A stretch of DNA of 44,613 nt from Magnetococcales bacterium (GTDB taxonomy: Bacteria; Pseudomonadota; Magnetococcia; Magnetococcales; DC0425bin3), in the NCBI GenBank assembly GCA_015231175.1, contig JADGBZ010000001.1:82407-127019 (forward strand). Direction: 5' to 3'. Each line of letters starts with the position of its first letter. Within the stretch, counting starts at the first letter, position 1. The position numbers were made by a program, and so were the translations under genes. Positions 36,911 through 44,398 of the stretch are shown here, piece after piece. The notes beneath the pieces are model-generated. The model was not told the DNA's origin and made no database searches. It saw only the letters and a list, made by a program, of their open reading frames with translations.

Positions 36911-37633
36911 ATGGTGTGTCCTGCCGAAGATGTGGCGATTGATCAGTATCTGGTGGTCATTCCAGCCTTCAACGAGGAGCATTCCATTGCCAGCGTGATC
37001 CGTCCGATGGTGGAGCGGGGGTTTGGCGTCCTCGTCATCGACGATGGATCTCATGATCAAACTGCGTTGTGTTCGGAAGTTGCCGGAGCCTCGGTTGTTC
37101 GCCACTGCGTCAACCTTGGCTACGGCAGTGCTTTGTTGACTGGATACAAGTACGCGGTCGCAAACAGTTACGCGGGAGTCTTGCAACTGGATGGTGATGG
37201 GCAGCATGACCCGGTGCGAGCCATCGATCTGTTGCTGCCCCTACAGAATGGCGAAGCGGATGTCATCCTTGGCAGCCGCTTCCTGGATGCCGAAAGTTAC
37301 CAGGTACCCAGGTTTCGTCGCATGGGTCAGGAGTTTTACCGTTTTGTCATCCGGTTTTTGACGGGCATGCATATCACGGACCCCACCACAGGATGCCAGG
37401 CTTTATCGGGGTCCGTTCTGCATTTTTTGTGTCGGCATCCCTTCCCTGATGATTTTCCCGATGCTAACATTCTCCTCATCTTGCACCGAAAACGGTTTCG
37501 CATCATTGAGAAGCCCTTGCGCATGTTTGCAAGTCAAGGCAAATCCATGCACCAGGGAGTTCTGAAGCCTGTTTATTATCTCGTCAAGATGACCATTTCT
37601 ATTTTTCTCGCCATGACCATGAAGTTGCATTAA
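36911..37633 (+). CDS. Family 2 glycosyltransferase (DPM1/polyprenyl-phosphate mannose synthase-like)
   Basis: A 240-residue GT2 enzyme. Motifs are YLVVIPAFNEEHSIASVI, LVIDDGSHDQT, NLGYGSALLTGYKYA and LQLDGDGQHDP, then LGSRFLDAESYQVPRFRRMG and MHITDPTTGCQALS. These are typical of dolichol/undecaprenyl-phosphate sugar synthases. It probably charges a polyprenyl carrier with a sugar for the membrane glycosyltransferases encoded downstream. It is followed after nine bases by a DUF2304 gene, a common pair. Confidence 0.88.
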   Translation: MVCPAEDVAIDQYLVVIPAFNEEHSIASVIRPMVERGFGVLVIDDGSHDQTALCSEVAGASVVRHCVNLGYGSALLTGYKYAVANSYAGVLQLDGDGQHDPVRAIDLLLPLQNGEADVILGSRFLDAESYQVPRFRRMGQEFYRFVIRFLTGMHITDPTTGCQALSGSVLHFLCRHPFPDDFPDANILLILHRKRFRIIEKPLRMFASQGKSMHQGVLKPVYYLVKMTISIFLAMTMKLH

Positions 37634-37642
37634 GGTAAGGAT

Positions 37643-38011
37643 GTGACCCCAAGACAGGTTTTTCTCATCATTGTATTGGGTTTATTGTTCCTTGGCATGG
37701 TGTTGATTTTGATTCAGCGCCACATGTTTCGTGAAAAGTATGCCATCCTTTGGCTGGGAAGCAGCATTTTATTTATTTTAACTCCTCTTTTTTATGATTA
37801 TTTTATTGAAATCGGGATCTTTTTTGGCATCATGAACCCTGCCTCATTCTTTTTCTTTTTTGCAATTGTTGAGATTTTTTTGCTGTGCATTCAATTTACA
37901 GTGGCATTAACAGTATCGTTTAATCAGCGCAAGATAACGATTCAAAATCTGGCGCTTCTTGAACAGCGGGTAAGGGATCTGGAAAGCAGGGTTGGCTTGC
38001 AAGGCAAGTAG
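37643..38011 (+). CDS. DUF2304 membrane protein
   Basis: A 122-residue protein with three hydrophobic segments (VFLIIVLGLLFLGMVLILIQ, YAILWLGSSILFILTPLFYD, FFFAIVEIFLLCIQFTVALT) and a short C-terminal coiled-coil-like tail LALLEQRVRDLESRVG. This is the DUF2304 pattern, often next to polyprenyl-phosphate glycosyltransferases. A role as membrane partner is inferred. The GTG start follows AAGG. From this gene rightward the sequence is clearly AT-rich. Confidence 0.82.
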   Translation: MTPRQVFLIIVLGLLFLGMVLILIQRHMFREKYAILWLGSSILFILTPLFYDYFIEIGIFFGIMNPASFFFFFAIVEIFLLCIQFTVALTVSFNQRKITIQNLALLEQRVRDLESRVGLQGK

Positions 38012-38061
38012 TTACGTTGTAACATGGCGGGATTTAAGGCTTTTTCTGTTGGATTATCAAC

Positions 38062-39258
38062 ATGCATCACTCAATGAATGGAGTTCGTGGTTGGGCATCA
38101 TTGGTTGTATTTGTATATCATAGCGTTCCATTGTTCTACCCAGTCATTTCAACCCAAAAACATGGTGTCGCAAAGGGGTATATCGACTTATTTTTAGCTA
38201 AATCGCCTTTGTACGTCCTAACCAATGGCACTTTTGCCGTATTTGTGTTTTTTGTGCTAAGTGGTTTTGTGTTAAGCGTTAAATTTTTTGAAGAAAAATC
38301 AAGAATCTACGTCGTATCGTCCATGCTAAGAAGGTATTTTAGACTTGCTATACCTGTGTTTGCCTCAAGCCTGATTATTGTTATCTGCATCCGTTTTAAT
38401 TTGTTCCATGAAAATGAAATGGTAAAAATAGGCTTGTTAAAGACTGAGCAACAGAGATATATTTTTCAATTTTATTTCCATGATATTTTTCAAGAGTCTC
38501 TTATTCGTGTATTTACAGAGAGAAGCGCATTGCTAAACCTTGTCCTCTGGACTATGCAGTATGAACTGGTTGGTTCATATATTGTATTTTTATTTATCAT
38601 CCTGTTCGGCACATCAAGACTTCGCTTTGCTATGTATTTTATTTTTTTGGCATTTGCCGGCAAAACAGGATATTATGTAATATACTACAAATGCTTTATT
38701 TTTGGAGTGGTTCTAGCAGATATTTACACTAACTTTCCAGCAATAAAAAGATTGAATAAAATATTTTCCCTAGAAATAATGTTCATTTTTACAGCATTAT
38801 CAGGTCTCGCGTTAGGCTCAATGCCCATGTATATTGAAGAGCCGTCAGCATACCAAAAATCTTTGCAATACGTCATGCGTGGTGTTAATTTTGATGGGGT
38901 TTACGCTTTAGGGAGTTGTTTGGTTGTCCTTGGGGTTTTATTCTCCAAAAATCTAGAAAGAATATTCAGCTCAAAAGTGTCTTTGTTTCTAGGAAGGGTT
39001 TCGTTCAGCATTTACCTTTTACATATATCCATTATATTTACTTTTGGATACTACCTATTCAGCATATTGGAGGCGAACAAGGTTTTGCATGATTTTGCAT
39101 TCGTCATTTATTTTGTACTAACAACGTTTTTCGCAATAACGGTATCGCACTATTTTGAAAAATTCATAGACAGGCCAATAAATGGGTTTTCCCAGAAAGT
39201 TGTCTGGAAAGTCATCGACGTTGCAATATCCGCAAGACACGCAACACAATCAAGGTGA
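38062..39258 (+). CDS. Acyltransferase family 3 membrane protein
   Basis: A 398-residue inner-membrane O-acyltransferase with about ten helices. The N-terminus MNGVRGWASLVVFVYHSVPL has the conserved Arg and His region of the family, followed by FAVFVFFVLSGFVLSVKFFE and MLRRYFRLAIPVF. The C-terminus ends ISIYLLH-like (VSFSIYLLHISIIF). Such enzymes add acetyl or other acyl groups to surface sugars. The start MHHSMNG or the internal MNG four codons later are both possible. Base composition is strongly AT-rich compared with the left two-thirds of the window. Confidence 0.88.
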   Translation: MHHSMNGVRGWASLVVFVYHSVPLFYPVISTQKHGVAKGYIDLFLAKSPLYVLTNGTFAVFVFFVLSGFVLSVKFFEEKSRIYVVSSMLRRYFRLAIPVFASSLIIVICIRFNLFHENEMVKIGLLKTEQQRYIFQFYFHDIFQESLIRVFTERSALLNLVLWTMQYELVGSYIVFLFIILFGTSRLRFAMYFIFLAFAGKTGYYVIYYKCFIFGVVLADIYTNFPAIKRLNKIFSLEIMFIFTALSGLALGSMPMYIEEPSAYQKSLQYVMRGVNFDGVYALGSCLVVLGVLFSKNLERIFSSKVSLFLGRVSFSIYLLHISIIFTFGYYLFSILEANKVLHDFAFVIYFVLTTFFAITVSHYFEKFIDRPINGFSQKVVWKVIDVAISARHATQSR

Positions 39259-39319
39259 CTGCACAGCTTATTAAAAGGGCAACAATCATCGTTTCGTCCA
39301 CCGTGAATTGGCGTTCCGC

Positions 39320-39405
39320 CCCAAACCCTGCAAGGTGGAAGGGCACAGCCCTTCCACCTGGATATCCATCCCGAACCATTCAAAACTCTCCAAGAAAGGA
39401 TTTGA
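39320..39405 (+). repeat. MITE-like variant fragment
   Basis: Contains the long variant hairpin GGTGGAAGGGCACAGCCCTT/CCACC and then GAACCATTCAAAACTCTCCA, which resembles a family left end. It is GC-rich within an AT-rich area and lies directly upstream of the next membrane protein gene. Boundaries are approximate. Confidence 0.5.
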
Positions 39406-39448
39406 CTACAAATTGGCCTTAAACCTAACAGATATATCAAGGATGTTT

Positions 39449-40834
39449 ATGAAAAGCAGTCTCATTAACCTATCGTTTGTATTTTGCATGCTTGTGTTCT
39501 GCGTAGCCTTGTCGATGAGTCCGCGACCCTCCGATGATGTGGCCAGCAGTCGGGGATATTCAAATTTAAGGTGGGGACCATTTGTCGTCACAATGAACTG
39601 GGATGGTCTCGAAGCACTTCTGTGGGCAAACGAACCATCCAGGCTTTTATATAGCAGTAACAGAGCTGGCATTCAAAACAGGCCCATGCATATTATCCCA
39701 TATTACATCGTCAAGCAGCCTCTCGACCTATTGCTTAAATTGTGGGATCCACAAATAAAATATAATAAACAAGGGTTTAACATTCAACAATCAAACCAAG
39801 AGAACGGTAAAAACCTTAACGCCCCATTGTGGATTTCTGGATTCCTCGCTTACCTATTTGGCGATTTTGTTTTTTTATATATCGCATTTATTTTATACTG
39901 GGATATTCTTGACAAAAACGGCATACTATCTAACCGCACCAATAAAATTTTGGCCTTTTTTATTGGACTCTTAATTATATTTAATCCAACTGTTTCTAAA
40001 ATAATTTTCACCCCACACTGCTCACTCCTCAACGTTACTTTGCCAATATATTTTGCGTGGGTGTTCCATGAGTGCGCATACGGAGATATGTTGATAAAGA
40101 ATAACATATTTTCCATATCTGTTTTATTTGGACTTCTTGTTCTGCTATACCCTTTAGCCATACTTTATATACCTATTACAATTACTGCATTCTTCTGGAG
40201 AGCAATTCTTGATAAAAATGCAAGCGAAAACAAAAAATATTTCTCAAAAATATTAATATCTTCTTTGATAACAATTTTCCCTGGTATTTTCTGGGTTGTT
40301 TTCTATTATCTCTATACTGGAAACAGTCTATGGATGGGAAATTACAACAACGACAGGTCAATTATTTGGATGTACTATGCCTGGCAATCAGGATGGATAA
40401 ACTTGATTAATGAGCTGATGAGGAATATTTTGTCTATTTTTGTTGCATCACTTTCAAAAATGCCTGCACAAGGCATCATTTTGACAGCATCTCTCTTACA
40501 TGGAGCGTTCAATAAACAAAATTTTAACAAAACCATGTCAAAATTGTTTGGTGTCGGCCTGACAGTAAGTGGGATCATCATGACATTTTACGTTATTGTT
40601 GGAAACAGAGGGTCAGGCCTTATGAGAAGTTACGCTCTTATTCCAAGTTTTCTTCCATTTCTGGCACATGCTGCATGCACAGCATTTGAAACATCTAGCA
40701 AATCTAATAAAATAATAATTTATACCGTAACACTGGCTGTTGTTGGAGTTGGAATATACACATCATATTTTATCGATTTTTTTGAACTTACAGACGGCTA
40801 TCAATTCTATGATAAATTTCCGCCTGTGTATTAA
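39449..40834 (+). CDS. Large polytopic membrane protein, unknown (possible GT-C type)
   Basis: About 461 residues with roughly ten hydrophobic segments. I do not recognise a family. The first helix (SLINLSFVFCMLVFCVALSM) is followed by a soluble loop of about 130 residues containing WDGLEALLWANEPSRLLY and MHIIPYYIVKQPLDLLLKLW. Further helices follow, and then a short tail. This outline resembles undecaprenyl-linked glycosyltransferases or O-antigen membrane enzymes. The ATG at 39449 has AAGG six bases upstream; ATG 39443 and the longer frame from 39308 (inside the repeat fragment) are less likely. AT-rich. Confidence 0.65.
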   Translation: MKSSLINLSFVFCMLVFCVALSMSPRPSDDVASSRGYSNLRWGPFVVTMNWDGLEALLWANEPSRLLYSSNRAGIQNRPMHIIPYYIVKQPLDLLLKLWDPQIKYNKQGFNIQQSNQENGKNLNAPLWISGFLAYLFGDFVFLYIAFILYWDILDKNGILSNRTNKILAFFIGLLIIFNPTVSKIIFTPHCSLLNVTLPIYFAWVFHECAYGDMLIKNNIFSISVLFGLLVLLYPLAILYIPITITAFFWRAILDKNASENKKYFSKILISSLITIFPGIFWVVFYYLYTGNSLWMGNYNNDRSIIWMYYAWQSGWINLINELMRNILSIFVASLSKMPAQGIILTASLLHGAFNKQNFNKTMSKLFGVGLTVSGIIMTFYVIVGNRGSGLMRSYALIPSFLPFLAHAACTAFETSSKSNKIIIYTVTLAVVGVGIYTSYFIDFFELTDGYQFYDKFPPVY

Positions 40835-40902
40835 CAGATACTCAATAATAACCATCTGGCATTCGACACCAATCGTCGTTTTAGCCATAGTAAATTGGGA
40901 CT

Positions 40903-40970
40903 CTGCCTAAAACCCCGTCAGAAGGAGGAGCACAGCCCTTCATCCTGGACATCAAGCCCTTTTTTTTAAT
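40903..40970 (+). repeat. MITE-like variant fragment
   Basis: AACCCCGTCAGAAGGAGGAG then CACAGCCCTTCATCCTGGAC resembles the variant hairpin seen at 31920 and 39320, with mismatches. It ends in a run of eight T, so it could also act as a terminator after the preceding gene. Neighbouring bases 40835-41076 hold no gene. Confidence 0.45.
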
Positions 40971-41076
40971 AACTTTTTCGGGGGGAACGACCGAAACGAT
41001 GATTAAGGAGCGGTACTCTGTCACCCAACAAATCAGTATCTTCATTTAGCATTGTTACAAAATTGGGTAAAAAATA

Positions 41077-41718
41077 ATGAAAGCAATGTTTGTTGAGTTT
41101 TTAAACATATTTAATGACCAACACGGCGTTTACTCGCTATCAGCGATGCTAAAAAAAAACGGGATCGATGTTGGGTATGTAAAACGGATGCATTTACGAA
41201 ATTCCATCTTTATGATTAAAAATAATCCTCCAGATGTCCTTTTATACTCTTCTTTTACAGCATCCATTCCAAGAATTATAGATTTTGACAAGAAGATTAA
41301 AGAACTACACACAAACATCAAATCTGTGATTAGGGGGCATGGCGTTACATTCGATCCTTTTGTTGTTTCAGGATCAACAATTGATGCCGTTTGTATAGGT
41401 GAAGGAGAAACTGTTTTCCACGAGTTTATTTTAAATGGATTTAAACCCATTCGCAACATTTTTGTAAACGGTATGAGTCCGCCAACAGATTTTTCTCCTC
41501 TAATAAATCCTGACAGCCTGCCTTTTCCAGACCGAGATTTAGTTTACAATAACGATTCATTGCTTCGCAATTTACCGTCTAAGCAGTTTTTTTCAGGACG
41601 AGGGTGCCCATACCGTTGCAGTTACTGTTTCAACCGCAAATACAATGATATGCTCAAAAATTGCGGGCCTGTTATAAGAAAAAAAGCGTTGATTATCTCC
41701 TTGAAGAAATCAATTTAG
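41077..41718 (+). CDS. B12-binding-type radical SAM protein, N-terminal part (frameshifted)
   Basis: The first 203 residues of a radical SAM protein. They start with a cobalamin-binding-like domain (SLSAMLKKNGIDVGYV, DVLLYSSFTASIPRI, GEGETVFHEF) and reach the cluster motif GRGCPYRCSYC (Cys177, 181, 184). At a run of seven A (41679-41685) the frame leaves the family sequence and ends after ALIISLKKSI. The rest of the enzyme continues in the -1 frame, from SVDYLLEEINLV. The break could be programmed frameshifting, phase variation, an inactivating mutation or a sequencing error. Confidence 0.8.
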   Translation: MKAMFVEFLNIFNDQHGVYSLSAMLKKNGIDVGYVKRMHLRNSIFMIKNNPPDVLLYSSFTASIPRIIDFDKKIKELHTNIKSVIRGHGVTFDPFVVSGSTIDAVCIGEGETVFHEFILNGFKPIRNIFVNGMSPPTDFSPLINPDSLPFPDRDLVYNNDSLLRNLPSKQFFSGRGCPYRCSYCFNRKYNDMLKNCGPVIRKKALIISLKKSI

Positions 41719-42476
41719 TTAAAGATAAATATCCTTTAAAAAATGTTCATTTTAATGATGATATCTTTATTATTAATAAAAAATGGTTTTTTGAATTTGC
41801 TGAAAAGTTTCCGGAATTAAACCTGTCATACACATGTAATATTAGGGCAAACCTTCTAACTGAGGATATTGCTGAAGCATTGGTGGCGAGTCATTGTCGC
41901 AATGTAACATGGAGTATTGAGTCTGGAAACGATGAGATGCTTAAGAATATCTTGCGAAAAACTATGACAAAAAAACAAATTTTAAAAACATCCGCGTGTC
42001 TTCACAAACATAAGATCCCGTTCCGCGTTTCCAACTTGATAGGACTTCCAGGCGAAACGATCGACGAAATAAAAGAAACCATCGAAGTCAACATTAAATC
42101 TCAGCCATCCCTATCCCTAGCCAACATTTTTATCCCTTACCCGAATGTTGACCTTACAAAATACAGTATTAAGCATGGTTATTTTTATCAAAACTCCATC
42201 TTGCCAAGAAACTATTTTTCAAGAAGTCCATTAAATTTTACTAAAAACGAACACGACATTATTTATAAAACTTTTTGTTTGTTTCCAGCTCTAGTAAAGT
42301 TTCCAGTTTTATTTTACTGCAATATGTGTTTTAAATTTATGTATTTCTTGCCAAAAATATTTTTGCGTTTAATTTATGAACTATTCTATGCTGCCGGATT
42401 ATCAAAATGGTACGCCATAAAAACACCTATGCTTTTAAAAATAAGAATGGCATTTCGCTATATTCTTTATTACTAA
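41661..42476 (+). CDS. B12-binding-type radical SAM protein, C-terminal part (frameshifted)
   Basis: Contains the remaining radical SAM barrel: NVHFNDDIFIINKKWFFEFA, LSYTCNIRANLLTEDIAEAL, WSIESGNDEMLKNILRKTMT and FRVSNLIGLPGETIDEIKET, then a C-terminal tail. It is in the -1 frame relative to the N-terminal part, and joined they give about 466 residues, a normal size. The apparent start MRACYKKK at 41661 is inside the upstream coding sequence and lacks the cluster cysteines, so separate translation would give an inactive piece. AT-rich, like its neighbours. Confidence 0.8.
   Translation: MRACYKKKSVDYLLEEINLVKDKYPLKNVHFNDDIFIINKKWFFEFAEKFPELNLSYTCNIRANLLTEDIAEALVASHCRNVTWSIESGNDEMLKNILRKTMTKKQILKTSACLHKHKIPFRVSNLIGLPGETIDEIKETIEVNIKSQPSLSLANIFIPYPNVDLTKYSIKHGYFYQNSILPRNYFSRSPLNFTKNEHDIIYKTFCLFPALVKFPVLFYCNMCFKFMYFLPKIFLRLIYELFYAAGLSKWYAIKTPMLLKIRMAFRYILYY
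41679..41685 (+). other. A7 slippery heptamer at the radical SAM frame break
   Basis: The zero frame reads AGA AAA AAA GCG, giving the heptamer A AAA AAA in the correct phase for -1 slippage. After slippage the next codons AGC GTT GAT TAT restore the radical SAM sequence. A possible weak stem TTGATT/AATCAA follows. No strong stimulatory structure was seen. Confidence 0.6.
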
Positions 42477-42507
42477 CACCAACACGCCATCTGTGAATCG
42501 AGTTATT

Positions 42508-43776
42508 ATGAAAGCAGACTATTCAAGTTCGTCTTTCAAGGCGGGTCTATATTGGATTCTCCAATGTGGAAGCAGAGGTGTAAATCTCTATATCCGCATC
42601 ATATTCTATATTTTGATTGGGGCATTTCTCATATCAACATATTTTTTCCGTGACGTGCAAACATCAGGTGACACTGTGCGGTTTTCTGAATCGGCCGACG
42701 TACTTATAAGATCAAATTTTAATCCCTCAATCTATTTTAAATCGTCTATAGAGTCGCAATTATTTTATTATTTTTGGCTTGCTTTAATTGGAAAAATGAA
42801 ATCAATTGCAGTGAATGACTGGAAAGCATTTCTTGTTTACACCAACATAGCCGCCGCCTATCTGACAATAATCATGACGATTGAGGCCATATTGAAGGTC
42901 GTTAATACAAGATCCGCCTTGATTTTTTCTTCATTGCTTTTCATGACTTCAACTGAATACTTACAATGGATTACGTGGGTATTGTCTGATATAATTTATA
43001 CATTTTTAGCAAGCTTGGTTTTTATGCTTCTCCTAACGAGCGTCCATATGACAAAATACAATTCTATGGTTAAATGGAGTGGACTTATCATGGCGATAAT
43101 ATCCTTTTTTTTTAGACCAAGCGGGATCCCCATTTTATTTTTTTCTATCGTCTTTATATTAATAACCCCCACATTATTTGATAAAGATAGAGTTTTTCAT
43201 AAAAGAGTAGCGGGATTTATTTTAGCATTACTTATTGTATCAGGATTAATATTATCGTTATTATGGGGATGGCTCATGAAAGATCCTGAATTGCTTCCCC
43301 TGAAGATCTTACACCCATCTTTCACCCAACTAAGTAATGAATATAAAACTGGCATCGTTGTATATCTAAAAGAAGAGACATACCAACCACCCCCAGTTAC
43401 AGTTATTGACTTTACAACAATCACTCTGTTGAAAATTTTTTACTACCTCCAGGTTATCTCAAAAAACCACAGCATATTTCACAACGCATCAAACCTATTG
43501 ATTTTTTCCTTTTCTGGATTTGCAGGCATTTACTCGGCCTCGCCTTGGAGTTGTTGGTCTGACAAAAAAAAGCATGTTACGTGGTGGGTGCTGTTTGTTA
43601 TGCTGTCCTATGCTATATTTTATGGTACACAATACGTTGATTATGATTCTCGCTATCGCATACCATTAATACCTCTCATGATCTTATCTTCTTCGATAGT
43701 TTTTAATGAGATATGGATGTTTATCCACAATAAATTCGGCGTTGACACTTGTAGAAGTCAGCTTTCCTGGCTATGA
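42508..43776 (+). CDS. Large polytopic membrane protein, glycosyltransferase-like
   Basis: About 422 residues with around ten membrane helices, beginning after a short cytoplasmic tail (LYIRIIFYILIGAFLISTYF). The loop after the first helix has TSGDTVRFSESADVLIRSNF. The last helices contain YVDYDSRYRIPLIPLMILSS, a pattern common in PMT/GT-C-like sugar transferases of O-antigen clusters. Substrate is unknown. The ATG at 42508 has GAG five bases upstream; a GTG at 42493 is also in frame. Strongly AT-rich. It closes the glycan cluster. Confidence 0.68.
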   Translation: MKADYSSSSFKAGLYWILQCGSRGVNLYIRIIFYILIGAFLISTYFFRDVQTSGDTVRFSESADVLIRSNFNPSIYFKSSIESQLFYYFWLALIGKMKSIAVNDWKAFLVYTNIAAAYLTIIMTIEAILKVVNTRSALIFSSLLFMTSTEYLQWITWVLSDIIYTFLASLVFMLLLTSVHMTKYNSMVKWSGLIMAIISFFFRPSGIPILFFSIVFILITPTLFDKDRVFHKRVAGFILALLIVSGLILSLLWGWLMKDPELLPLKILHPSFTQLSNEYKTGIVVYLKEETYQPPPVTVIDFTTITLLKIFYYLQVISKNHSIFHNASNLLIFSFSGFAGIYSASPWSCWSDKKKHVTWWVLFVMLSYAIFYGTQYVDYDSRYRIPLIPLMILSSSIVFNEIWMFIHNKFGVDTCRSQLSWL

Positions 43777-43822
43777 GCATCGTCTCGGCTATGTCCCCAG
43801 AAAATACCCTTGAAAAACAAAG

Positions 43823-43875
43823 ATAACTACTCAGAACCCTTTCGGGAAAAACTTTGACATGAAAGCCTTTGTCAG
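43823..43875 (+). repeat. MITE-like repeat, left half interrupted by a second copy
   Basis: ATAACTACTCAGAACCCTTT and TGACATGAAAGCCTTTGTCA match the first third of the element. At GTCAG the sequence jumps into a second copy of the same element. Confidence 0.8.
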
Positions 43876-43988
43876 GCAACCGTTCAGTACCCCTACCAGA
43901 AAAGCCTGGACACAGGAAAGCCTTCGTCGGGGCTCCCCCCGAACCCCACCAGGGCGCTGCCCTGGACCCGCCAGGGAGCCAGCCCCCT
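43876..43988 (+). repeat. MITE-like repeat, second copy inserted in the first, right-truncated
   Basis: Begins GCAACCGTTCAGTACCCCTA, a clear left end. It runs through AGAAAAGCCTGGACA, CCCCGAACCCCACCAGGGCG and CCAGGGAGCCAGCCCCCT, then stops before the right terminus. The continuation of the first copy is not present on the far side. Confidence 0.85.
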
Positions 43989-44121
43989 TGTATCTTGGAT
44001 CCGAGGAAAAATGAACGCTGGTTTGATATGATTCGTACCACTGGGCGAAACGGAGGCAGGCTCTGCTGGGGAGCAACCTGCCAAGGGATAACTCAGTCCA
44101 AACTCGTCGAGACGGTGAGTC

Positions 44122-44150
44122 AGGGAGTGGAATGGAAAATTCCACTCCCT
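44122..44150. terminator. Hairpin with 11-bp perfect stem
   Basis: AGGGAGTGGAA and TTCCACTCCCT pair perfectly around a seven-base loop. There is no T-run after it, so intrinsic termination is uncertain. It stands between the repeat cluster and the IS110-type element and may mark an element end. Confidence 0.4.
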
Positions 44151-44265
44151 CCAGTCGCCAAAGAGAATACACCGGACGATAGATTTGGCCATGCCTAAAA
44201 AAACCCAACTCAAAGGACATGATGGTTGCACATCACCCTGTTTAATTGAACATCCAAGCGCATCC

Positions 44266-44371
44266 TGGTGTGGCAGATCCTTGCCCTCTTGGTTTAAGAA
44301 ACCGTGGTCCAGCGCCGGTCGCCACACCATTTTCCTTCACTAACCCGAACAGTTGCTTGGGCTTCGAGCCC
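44266..44371 (+). ncRNA. Structured region upstream of an IS110 transposase, candidate bridge RNA
   Basis: TGGTGTGGC (44266-44274) pairs with GCCACACCA (44321-44329), enclosing an inner hairpin GGTTT/AAACC (44291-44303). A further hairpin GGGCT/AGCCC lies at 44359-44371, just before the transposase start. IS110-family elements are known to encode a bridge RNA in the non-coding end next to the transposase, with two internal loops that recognise target and donor. Position and structure fit; expression and loop assignments are inferred. Confidence 0.45.
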
Positions 44372-44398
44372 GTATTTGCAAGGATGGGAGATGAAGAT

